Position numbers and translations under genes: made by a program | Notes under the pieces: model-generated | Database searches by the model: none | The model's input: the letters and a program-made list of their open reading frames with translations, nothing else | What the model was told of the DNA's origin: nothing | Shown: positions 1 through 7,211 of the stretch, piece after piece | Numbering within the stretch: position 1 is the stretch's first letter | How the letters are laid out: the number at the start of each line of letters is the position of its first letter | From: Candidatus Eisenbergiella merdavium | GTDB lineage: Bacteria; Bacillota; Clostridia; Lachnospirales; Lachnospiraceae | NCBI GenBank assembly: GCA_019119595.1 | Contig: DWWS01000060.1 | Location: 1-47,666, forward strand | Direction of reading: 5' to 3' | Length of the DNA: 47,666 nucleotides

Positions 1-15
1 TAAAGGAGTGACTAC

Positions 16-561
16 ATGACAGTAGGAGAGAAAATAAAGACATTCCGAACAATCCGGGGGATTTCACAGAATGTATTAGGGGAACTGGCGAGCATAGACG
101 GTACCACCATTCGCAAATATGAATTAGGAAGCCGGAAGCCAAAGTCCGACCAACTTTTGAAGATTGCCAACGCTCTGGGTGTGAGTATCAACGTATTCAC
201 GGACTTTGATATAGAAACCGCTTCTGATGTTCTCACTCTGCTTTTTAAAATGGACGAGCAGATAGATATGGAAATCGACGGCGAAAAAGACAGTGAGGGA
301 AACCTTATCCCCGACACGATATATATTCGTTTCAAACACCCGGAAATTAACAGCCGTCTTGCAAAATTTGCTAAGGCTAAGAAATTGCAGGAAAATCTGA
401 TTGCTTCCAAAGACGCATTTCCAAGTGAGGAAGCATTTAATAAAGAGTTGGGGCAGATGAACGAGACTTGCGAACAGATTAAGCAACATTTAGTTGATAC
501 AAATAGAATTGTGAAAAAGGGAGCATCTGGTATCTCTGTCAAGTTATATCCAGAAAATTAG
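16..561 (+). CDS. XRE-family transcriptional regulator
   Basis: A 181-residue DNA-binding protein with an N-terminal XRE/Cro helix-turn-helix at about residues 5-60 (GEKIKTFRTIRGISQ and TIRKYELGSRKPKSDQL are typical of the fold). The C-terminal two thirds is charged and matches no domain I recognise; it may bind a ligand or form dimers. The ATG has a good Shine-Dalgarno site (AAGGAG at 3-8, 7 nt away). It lies 16 nt upstream of a nucleoside phosphorylase-like gene on the same strand, so the two are probably co-transcribed and the regulator may control the pair. Both genes are visibly more AT-rich than everything after 1500, which suggests acquired DNA. The HTH call is secure; target and ligand are unknown. 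Confidence 0.88.
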   Translation: MTVGEKIKTFRTIRGISQNVLGELASIDGTTIRKYELGSRKPKSDQLLKIANALGVSINVFTDFDIETASDVLTLLFKMDEQIDMEIDGEKDSEGNLIPDTIYIRFKHPEINSRLAKFAKAKKLQENLIASKDAFPSEEAFNKELGQMNETCEQIKQHLVDTNRIVKKGASGISVKLYPEN

Positions 562-577
562 CGAGGAGGTAAATAGC

Positions 578-1342
578 TTGAACACAATATTTCAACGAAC
601 AAATATTTCGGAACCGGCTTTATTCAGCCCGTCCGATACAACGAAAAAAATTGATAATTTCCCGGAGATATGTGTTTCCACGTTTTCAGAGAATATTATT
701 CAAAAATTTTCTTCACTGGACAGTACCGAAAAGATCGCAGAACTATATACCGCAAATGGTATGATACCCGTTTACAAAATCCGTTATAAAGATACAGATA
801 TTGCTTTTTATCTGTCCAGAGTAGGCGCACCTGCTTGTGTCTCTGGATTTGAAGAAATTATTGCTATGGGAGCCAAAAAGTTTGTTTTGTTCGGTTCCTG
901 CGGAGTATTGGACGATGATAAGGTAAAAGATAACATCATTATCCCTGTTTCTGCTATACGTGATGAGGGCACGAGCTATCATTATATAGCACCCTCGCCA
1001 GAAATTGAAGCAGAACCACATTCAGTTCAAATATTAGAAAGTGTTTTATCAAGCTGTGGTTATCGGTATGTAAAAGGAAAAACATGGACTTCGGACGCTA
1101 TTTACAGAGAAACACTCCCCCTTATTCAAGAACGCAGACAAGATGGCTGCCTTGTCGCAGAAATGGAATGTGCTTCCATGCTGGCAGTTACAAAATATCG
1201 ACAGATTCCCTTTATCCAATTCTTATATGGTGCAGATAATCTAAGTTCTGATACATGGGAAATAAGAGATTTGAATTTATATGGTCTGAATAATGCGGAA
1301 AAATATATGGTACTTGCCTTTGAGTGTGGAATTGCTCTGTAA
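578..1342 (+). CDS. Nucleoside phosphorylase / nucleosidase-like protein (PNP_UDP_1 fold)
   Basis: A 254-residue protein resembling the PNP/UDP phosphorylase superfamily, which cleaves N-glycosidic bonds of nucleosides. The family signals are a glycine-rich VLFGSCGVL segment near residues 107-115, and VAEMECASM near 200, which matches the EMEXA-type loop that contacts ribose and base. The start is TTG at 578, chosen because GAGGAGGT lies at 563-570 and no ATG is suitably placed. It follows the XRE gene by 16 nt. The N-terminal 40 residues are not typical of housekeeping enzymes, and the AT-rich composition fits an accessory gene. It could be a nucleoside salvage enzyme or a nucleotide-depleting accessory enzyme; the sequence does not distinguish these. 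Confidence 0.75.
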   Translation: MNTIFQRTNISEPALFSPSDTTKKIDNFPEICVSTFSENIIQKFSSLDSTEKIAELYTANGMIPVYKIRYKDTDIAFYLSRVGAPACVSGFEEIIAMGAKKFVLFGSCGVLDDDKVKDNIIIPVSAIRDEGTSYHYIAPSPEIEAEPHSVQILESVLSSCGYRYVKGKTWTSDAIYRETLPLIQERRQDGCLVAEMECASMLAVTKYRQIPFIQFLYGADNLSSDTWEIRDLNLYGLNNAEKYMVLAFECGIAL

Positions 1343-1393
1343 AATAAATAAGGCAGGTATCATGATACCCACCCAAAATCCAGTATTCATCAT

Positions 1394-1428
1394 ACACTAG
1401 AAAGTACGCTTCGCAAACTTTCTAGTGT
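1394..1428. repeat. Perfect 12-bp inverted repeat (hairpin)
   Basis: ACACTAGAAAGT at 1394-1405 pairs perfectly with ACTTTCTAGTGT at 1417-1428 around an 11-nt loop, ACGCTTCGCAA. No U-run follows on either strand, so it is not a standard terminator. The loop core resembles loops of other intergenic hairpins in this window (6993-7021, 43640-43668). Confidence 0.75.
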
Positions 1429-1470
1429 CAAGAATAATTAGAGCCAAAGTAAAGCCAAACGACATAAAGC

Positions 1471-1509
1471 AACCCCGGGAATGCCCATTCTAATAGCATT
1501 TCCGGGGTT
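1471..1509 (-). terminator. Intrinsic terminator of guaA
   Basis: A 14-bp stem with one G-T mismatch (AACCCCGGGAATGC at 1471-1484 with the arm at 1496-1509) sits just beyond the guaA stop codon on the minus strand. It is followed in that direction by GCTTTATG, only a weak T-tract. Confidence 0.7.
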
Positions 1510-1516
1510 CTGTCCG

Positions 1517-3058
1517 TTACTCAAACTCAATCGTCCCCGGCGGCTTGGAAGTCAGGTCATACATCACTCTGTTAACTCCCTTCACCTCATTAATGATCCG
1601 GTTCATCACTCTCGAAAGCACCTCGAAGGGAATCTCCGCCGCCTCTGCGGTCATAAAATCGGAGGTGATCACCGCTCTCAATGCCACGGCGTAGTCGTAG
1701 GTTCTCTCATCTCCCATCACGCCCACGGAGCGCATGTTGGTGAGCGCCGCAAAATACTGGCCGAGGCCCTTGTCGGCGCCAGATTTTGCAAGCTCCTCAC
1801 GGTAGATGGCATCTGCGTCCTGCACGATGCGCACCTTGTCGGCGGTTATCTCGCCGACGATGCGGACGCCGAGGCCGGGACCGGGGAAGGGCTGGCGGTA
1901 AACCAGGTACTCCGGAAGGCCCAGCTCGAGGCCGGCGCGGCGGACCTCATCCTTGAACAGAAGGCGTAAGGGTTCGATGATCTCCTGGAAATCCACGTAA
2001 TCCGGAAGACCGCCCACGTTATGGTGGGATTTGATCACGGCGGATTTGCCGAGGCCGCTTTCGATCACGTCGGGGTAGATCGTGCCCTGCACCAGGAAAT
2101 CCACCCTGCCGATTTTTTTCGCTTCCTCTTCAAAAACGCGGATGAATTCCTCTCCGATGATCTTGCGCTTCGCTTCCGGATCGGTCTGGCCCGCAAGCTT
2201 TTCGTAGAAACGCTCCTGGGCGTTGACGCGGATGAAATTCAGATCGTACTGTCCTTCGGGGCCGAAGATCGCTTCCACCTCGTCGCCCTCGTTTTTACGG
2301 AGCAGGCCGTGATCGACGAAAACACAGGTGAGCTGTTTTCCCACGGCTTTGGAAAGAAGCACGGCGGCCACGGAGGAATCCACGCCTCCGGAAAGGGCGC
2401 AGAGCACTTTGCCGTTTCCGACCTTTTCCCGGATCTGGGCGATGGTGGTTTCCACAAAGGAATCCATTCTCCAGTCTCCGCTGCAGCCGCAGACCTTATA
2501 GACAAAATTGGAAAGCATTTTCACGCCTTCTCTGGTATGCATGACCTCCGGGTGAAACTGCACCGCGTACAGTCTTTTTTCCGCATTCTCCATGGCGGCC
2601 ACCGGGCAGACGGGGGTGTGGGCCGTCACGCGGAAATGCTCCGGAGCCTTTTCGATATAATCCGTATGGCTCATCCAGCAGATTGTTGTGGGAGATACAT
2701 CCTCAAAAAGCACGGAGGAGCAGTCCACCTCCACCTCGGTTTTTCCGTATTCACTCACGGGAGCGGTCGTCACCCTTCCGCCGTTCATGTGCGCCATGAG
2801 CTGGGAGCCGTAGCAGATGCCGAGTATCGGGATGCCAAGCTCGTAGATCTCAGCGCTGCAGGTCGGAGAATCCTCGCCGTATACACTGTTGGGGCCGCCT
2901 GTGAAAATGATGCCCTTTGGCTTCATTTCTCTTATCTTATCAATGCTCATTGTATAGGGGTGCACTTCGCAGTAGACGTTGCATTCCCTGACTCTTCGGG
3001 CGATCAGCTGATTATACTGGCCGCCGAAGTCCAGAACAATAACCATTTCTCTCTCCAT
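1517..3058 (-). CDS. guaA: GMP synthase (glutamine-hydrolysing)
   Basis: Converts XMP to GMP using ATP and glutamine, the last step of guanine nucleotide synthesis, in the cytoplasm. At 513 residues it has the usual full length. The N-terminal class I glutamine amidotransferase has its nucleophile in GICYGSQ (Cys82) and the His169/Glu171 pair in QFHPEV. The ATP pyrophosphatase domain has the P-loop [11 protein letters not shown] near 221-231, and the C-terminal dimerisation domain ends in the conserved PPGTIEFE. The start at 3058 is preceded by GGAGG (3064-3068). A consensus-like promoter lies only about 40 nt upstream, which leaves no room for a purine riboswitch. The gene stands alone with its own terminator. 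The 3' end of guaA is a known integration site for genomic islands, and low-GC DNA lies beyond it here. Confidence 0.97.
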   Translation of the reverse strand: MEREMVIVLDFGGQYNQLIARRVRECNVYCEVHPYTMSIDKIREMKPKGIIFTGGPNSVYGEDSPTCSAEIYELGIPILGICYGSQLMAHMNGGRVTTAPVSEYGKTEVEVDCSSVLFEDVSPTTICWMSHTDYIEKAPEHFRVTAHTPVCPVAAMENAEKRLYAVQFHPEVMHTREGVKMLSNFVYKVCGCSGDWRMDSFVETTIAQIREKVGNGKVLCALSGGVDSSVAAVLLSKAVGKQLTCVFVDHGLLRKNEGDEVEAIFGPEGQYDLNFIRVNAQERFYEKLAGQTDPEAKRKIIGEEFIRVFEEEAKKIGRVDFLVQGTIYPDVIESGLGKSAVIKSHHNVGGLPDYVDFQEIIEPLRLLFKDEVRRAGLELGLPEYLVYRQPFPGPGLGVRIVGEITADKVRIVQDADAIYREELAKSGADKGLGQYFAALTNMRSVGVMGDERTYDYAVALRAVITSDFMTAEAAEIPFEVLSRVMNRIINEVKGVNRVMYDLTSKPPGTIEFE

Positions 3059-3101
3059 GTTTTCCTCCGTTCTTTCGCTGTATCTGCTGGAAATACGTCC
3101 T

Positions 3102-3131
3102 ATTATAAAATAAAGGCGCTTATTCTGTCAA
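3102..3131 (-). promoter_or_regulatory. Sigma-A-type promoter of guaA
   Basis: On the minus strand TTGACA (plus positions 3126-3131) and TATAAT (3102-3107) are separated by 18 nt, 43 nt upstream of the guaA start. Both hexamers match the consensus exactly. Confidence 0.8.
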
Positions 3132-3225
3132 TTTTTCTTTTCCGCCGGCAGCAAACCTGACAGCGAACCGCCTCTTCGGGAAATGTCAGACAGCCGTTTC
3201 CCGACGACGGCAAAGGCCTGTCCTG

Positions 3226-4563
3226 TCACGCATTCCTTCGGTACATGGCGGTTTCCCACCTGTGGCCGCGGTAGCGGACGGCATAGCAGGCCGCCCGGAA
3301 TACCCAGTCCACCACCATCGCGGCCCATACGCCAAGGAGGCCCAGATGGAACACATAGGTGAACAGGTAGGAGGCGCCGATGCGGAAGATCCACATGGAA
3401 AAGATGGCGATCGCCATGGTCCAGATCACGTCTCCTGCGGAACGCAGGGTATTGGGCACGGTGAAGGAGGGCACCCAGAACAGAACCGCCATAATATTGT
3501 GAAAACGCATCACCTGGATCGCCATCTGAGAGGCTTCCGGCCCCAGATTATACAGCCGGACAAGAAACGGGACGGTGAAAAAAAGGATCGCCGACATCAC
3601 CGCGGTCAGTGAAATGGCTATTTTCATCATTTTTCTGGTGTAATAGCGGGTCTGCTCGATCTCGCCCGCGCCGATGCAGACGGCGGAAACGCTCACCAGT
3701 CCCAGATTGATGGCGGAGCCGAAGAGGATGTTCCAGCTTGCCAGGGTATTTCCCACCGCGTTGGCGGCGATGGCAGAGGTTCCCATGGTGGAGACCACGC
3801 TGAGCACCAGGATTTTGCCGAGCTGGAACATGCTGTTTTCCAGACCGTTTGGCACCGCGATGTAAAGGATTCTTTTGATCAGAACCGGATTGAAGCGGAA
3901 ACGGACCTGTCCGCAGAAATTGATGTCGCGCGCCGGGTTGAACATCATCACCAGGATCACGATGGCGCCCACATAACGGGAAACGGTGGTCGGGACCGCC
4001 GCTCCGGCGACGCCCCATTTCAGGCCGTAAATGCAGACGGCGTTTCCCACCAGATTGACCGCATTGATCAGCAGGGAAACCCACATGGTGACGCGTGCGT
4101 TGTTCATGGCACGGAAGACAGCCGCGCAGGAATTATAGACGGCAAGCCCTGTGAAGGAAAGAGCCGTGATGATCAGATAGGTTTTCGCCGCCTCCATGAC
4201 GGTCGTTTCGATCTGGCCGAACATCAGGCGGAGCAGAGTATCATGGAAAGCGATAAAAATGACGGAAATCGCCAGAGCAAGGCTGGCGGCAAACATCAAA
4301 ATCTGCCAGGCAACCTTGCTGGCCTCCTCCTTGTGCTTCTGTCCCAGGTAATGTCCCGCGACCACAGCTCCGCCGGTGGCGAGGGCTGAAAAAACATTGA
4401 TGAGCAGGATATTGACCGTATCCACCAGAGAAACCCCGGAAACCGCGGCTTCTCCCGCCGCGGAAACCATGATCGTATCCGCCATTCCAACCGCGATCGC
4501 AAGCGTCTGTTCAATGATCAGAGGAACGATCAGCTTCTTCAGATCCTTATTTGAATACAGCAT
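3226..4563 (-). CDS. MATE family efflux transporter
   Basis: A 445-residue polytopic membrane protein of the multidrug and toxin extrusion (MATE) family, which exports cationic compounds in exchange for Na+ or H+. About twelve hydrophobic segments are visible in two similar halves, beginning with LIVPLIIEQTLAIAVGMADT, a typical MATE opening helix. I place the start at 4563 (MLYSNKD) because GGCGGGAG precedes it. An ATG ten codons further upstream (4593) has no ribosome binding site. The gene follows spoIIID by about 58 nt on the same strand, so it may be expressed partly by read-through. The substrate cannot be predicted. Confidence 0.9.
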   Translation of the reverse strand: MLYSNKDLKKLIVPLIIEQTLAIAVGMADTIMVSAAGEAAVSGVSLVDTVNILLINVFSALATGGAVVAGHYLGQKHKEEASKVAWQILMFAASLALAISVIFIAFHDTLLRLMFGQIETTVMEAAKTYLIITALSFTGLAVYNSCAAVFRAMNNARVTMWVSLLINAVNLVGNAVCIYGLKWGVAGAAVPTTVSRYVGAIVILVMMFNPARDINFCGQVRFRFNPVLIKRILYIAVPNGLENSMFQLGKILVLSVVSTMGTSAIAANAVGNTLASWNILFGSAINLGLVSVSAVCIGAGEIEQTRYYTRKMMKIAISLTAVMSAILFFTVPFLVRLYNLGPEASQMAIQVMRFHNIMAVLFWVPSFTVPNTLRSAGDVIWTMAIAIFSMWIFRIGASYLFTYVFHLGLLGVWAAMVVDWVFRAACYAVRYRGHRWETAMYRRNA

Positions 4564-4621
4564 TTTTCTCTCCCGCCTTTTCTCTTTTGCCATTTTCTAT
4601 CTATAATGTAAGAGCTTTCCC

Positions 4622-4888
4622 TTATTTTATTCCGTTTTGCATCTGATGTAAATACTTTTCTCGCGTCGCCATCCCGCCCCGGATATGGCGTTCGGATTTG
4701 TTGACGTCCAGCACCTTCCTCGCCTCTCTGGCAAGGGACGGATTGATCTGGACAAGGCGTTCTGTTACGTCTTTATGCACCGTAGACTTGCTTATCCCAA
4801 ACTGCTTCGCGGTCTGGCGCACGGTGGCGCTGCTGTCGATGATAAAATTGGCAATGTTGATCGCCCGTTCCTCGATATAATCCTTCAC
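4622..4888 (-). CDS. spoIIID: Sporulation transcriptional regulator SpoIIID
   Basis: An 88-residue DNA-binding protein that acts in the mother cell during sporulation, both activating and repressing parts of the sigma-E regulon. It has the SpoIIID family length and a helix-turn-helix at about residues 22-43 (TVRQTAKQFGISKSTVHKDV), followed by the basic C-terminal tail typical of the family. The start is GTG at 4888 with a G-rich stretch just upstream. A possible sigma-E-like -10 (CATATCTT on the minus strand near 4920) is visible but weak. Its presence marks the host as an endospore former. Confidence 0.95.
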   Translation of the reverse strand: MKDYIEERAINIANFIIDSSATVRQTAKQFGISKSTVHKDVTERLVQINPSLAREARKVLDVNKSERHIRGGMATREKYLHQMQNGIK

Positions 4889-4993
4889 GGAGTTCCCCCC
4901 GGATACCTGTTTTTACAAGATATGCGGGGGGAGGCGGGGGTATGCCAGCGCGCCCGGCCCTCCCGGCCTTATTCTTTTCCTTTTTCCTTTCTG

Positions 4994-6898
4994 TTACCGG
5001 TTCCTGCCGCAGCACTTTTTATATTTTTTCCCACTTCCGCAGGGGCAGGGATCGTTGGGATATACTTTTCGGCTTCCAGCTTCCATGCTTCCGGACGTCC
5101 CGCGCGGCATATATACCATAGGGATCTCGTCCGCGCCGTAATCCGGATCCACCTCGAAGCCGAGGCTGTTCAGCTCGTCCGCGGATTCCCTCAGCATGTC
5201 TGCGGCCATGGTGCTCATCGGCACGATGGTGGGAAGCTTTCCGCCCTGCTGCGCCGGCATTCTTTCCAGCATTTCCATGGGTGTCCAGCCCCGGCCCACA
5301 AGCATTCGGGTATGATTGCTCAGATCCATGATAAGGGGGACGGATTCCTTCCATACCTGCTCCGACGGGAAAATGATCCCTGCGTCCTCAAGCAGCTCCA
5401 TTACGTCCGAAAGCTGTCCTCCCATACTGATGCGGTTCCAGATGGCAGGGATCAGTCCATCCGCCGTTTCCTCTCCCACTCCCAGCTGTCCCGTCAGAAA
5501 GCTTCTCAGGCTCTCATACTGGGGATCGCCGGTTGGATAGCCGTTTTCCGTATAATCCAGGACCTCCTCCGGGGAAGGGATATAAAATTCTATTTCCCCC
5601 TGCGTCCTTTCGATATCCCGGTACAGATCATCGGGAAGGGTCTCCTTATGGATCACCCTCCCCTCCCTGCGCACGCAGGGGTTCAGCTCCTGCGGAACCA
5701 GGTCAAAAATTTCCGGGAACGCTTCCCGGGCCACCGGATAGCCCAGGCAGTTTTTCAGCATCCTGCGCACGATCCGTTCCGGCGCTGCGGCATAGAGAAG
5801 CCCCACGAACAGAAGGCAGTGGTACATCCAGAAGGCTTCTCTCCTGCGCTTCTGATATTCCGGCGTATTGATCTTTTCATAAACCCGGGCCACCTCCGGA
5901 AGAACCTGCACGTATTCATCCTCATAAATGATGAGATAGGCAAGCTGGTAGAGCCGATCCAGATCTTCCAGCTCATCCGGCGCCGGATAGTAGCCGTTTT
6001 CCTTTTTTAACGCACGCTCAAAGGCCGCGGCTTCCGCATCCGAAAGAAGCAGCAGGCGGCTTTCCATAACCTCCGGCTTCAGGAGCTCTTCCCGGATCGC
6101 CTGTATCAGCCCGGCCTTTTTCAGGGCTCTGTAACCGGGAAGCTTCAGGTCGGCAGCCATTTCCTGAAGCTCCTTCAGGCTCCAGTCGGAAAAGAACTCC
6201 TCGAAAGAAGGATCCCTGGATTCCTCTTCTCCGGCTTTCGCTTTACACAGATCCCGCAGCTCCCCCAGTATTTTTTCTGCCAGCGCGCTCTGCAGGCTTT
6301 CCGAAAAATCCTTAATGATCGTATTGGCTGATTTTCGATATCTTCCCTGCCTGTCCACCGGCTGCGCAGCTCCCTTCAGGCCGGTATTCCCCTGCTCCAG
6401 GCGGGAACGCAGCTTCTCATAGCCGCTGTGATCCGCCTTTCCCCAGGTGACCGTCAGCCGTTCCTCAAGCCTGCGGTTCAGAGCTTCCGCGTCCGTCCAC
6501 GCTCCGTTCTGCGGCGTGCCGTTCTGTTTCAGGACGCAGGGGCAGGGCCTTTCCTCATCAAGCCGCTTTTCGATCTCCACCCGCAGGTCAACGCCGTCGT
6601 TCCTGCGGAAGGTGAACCAGTCCTCCCGGCCAAGCAGGCCGTCGATGAAGGTGTCCGAGGAACACATATAATCATAATTCCATTTTGTCAATGGCTCTGC
6701 GCCCTCTCTCCATTCCCGCAGATGGATCTTCGCCTGGTAGAATTCATACTCATACCGGTCAGACGGCTCTTCTTCCATAACCTCCTCCAGGATCACGGCA
6801 AGCTGGGAAAAAGTGATCCCCACCGGAACGATGCACCGCTTCCATACGGGCGGTTTTGTCTTTTTCAATATGATCTTCAGCTGACAGGCTTTCAACAT
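4994..6898 (-). CDS. pRiA4b ORF-3-like / Rho_N-like / SEC-C multidomain protein
   Basis: A 634-residue protein of unknown function. The N terminus (LKIILKKTKPPVWKRCIVP) matches the plasmid pRiA4b ORF-3-like domain. A middle segment, SDWSLKELQEMAADLKLPGY, near residues 220-260 looks like a Rho N-terminal or SAP-type helical motif. The extreme C terminus, PNDPCPCGSGKKYKKCC, is a SEC-C zinc-binding motif. The long region between is helical and unassigned. The start at 6898 (MLKACQ) is preceded by GGAGGAAAAA; an ATG four codons upstream would overlap that site. The leader repeats a sequence found before trpB. SEC-C motifs often mediate contacts with nucleic acid or the translation and secretion machinery, but no role can be assigned. 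Confidence 0.85.
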   Translation of the reverse strand: MLKACQLKIILKKTKPPVWKRCIVPVGITFSQLAVILEEVMEEEPSDRYEYEFYQAKIHLREWREGAEPLTKWNYDYMCSSDTFIDGLLGREDWFTFRRNDGVDLRVEIEKRLDEERPCPCVLKQNGTPQNGAWTDAEALNRRLEERLTVTWGKADHSGYEKLRSRLEQGNTGLKGAAQPVDRQGRYRKSANTIIKDFSESLQSALAEKILGELRDLCKAKAGEEESRDPSFEEFFSDWSLKELQEMAADLKLPGYRALKKAGLIQAIREELLKPEVMESRLLLLSDAEAAAFERALKKENGYYPAPDELEDLDRLYQLAYLIIYEDEYVQVLPEVARVYEKINTPEYQKRRREAFWMYHCLLFVGLLYAAAPERIVRRMLKNCLGYPVAREAFPEIFDLVPQELNPCVRREGRVIHKETLPDDLYRDIERTQGEIEFYIPSPEEVLDYTENGYPTGDPQYESLRSFLTGQLGVGEETADGLIPAIWNRISMGGQLSDVMELLEDAGIIFPSEQVWKESVPLIMDLSNHTRMLVGRGWTPMEMLERMPAQQGGKLPTIVPMSTMAADMLRESADELNSLGFEVDPDYGADEIPMVYMPRGTSGSMEAGSRKVYPNDPCPCGSGKKYKKCCGRNR

Positions 6899-6910
6899 TT
6901 TTTCCTCCAT

Positions 6911-7060
6911 TCCGAAGCGCTTTAGCTCTGAGGAACGTGCGGAGAAATCGCGGATGTGATTTCTCCGCTACGCAAGGATGCTTCGTATCCTGGGGATTTG
7001 TGACGCTTCAGCACAAATCCCGACTGAAAAAGGTGCTATCGAGCACATTTTTCAATTTTT
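6911..7060. repeat. Array of four intergenic hairpins
   Basis: Four hairpins lie in tandem in the gap between two divergent genes: a perfect 11-bp stem (6939-6949/6958-6968), a 7-bp stem with loop TTC (6975-6991), a perfect 10-bp stem (6993-7002/7012-7021, loop ACGCTTCAG), and a 12-bp stem with one mismatch (7025-7036/7043-7054). The last is followed by ATTTTTT. Nothing else fills the roughly 300-nt gap 6899-7211 except promoter-like AT-rich sequence near 7135-7190. Confidence 0.75.
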
Positions 7061-7211
7061 TCTCCCTTCAGACTATTACAGTTTTATCTTTGCTTCGTGA
7101 AAAAATCCCGTGGAAGGTTTCCATACTCATTTTATTATGTATTTCGCGGAATGTCATGTTATACTTTTCATAAATCATCATTTCTTTGCAGAAAGGAGCA
7201 TTGGAACGCTT

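Noticed and set aside
3059..3101. A purine riboswitch before guaA
   Set aside because: The promoter leaves a 5' leader of only about 35-40 nt, too short for the aptamer.
2021..3160. A 379-codon frame opposite guaA
   Set aside because: guaA on the other strand is unmistakable; the frame has no family resemblance.
4685..6010. A 441-codon plus-strand frame across spoIIID and the SEC-C gene
   Set aside because: It spans two genes and their gap on the opposite strand; no domain recognised.
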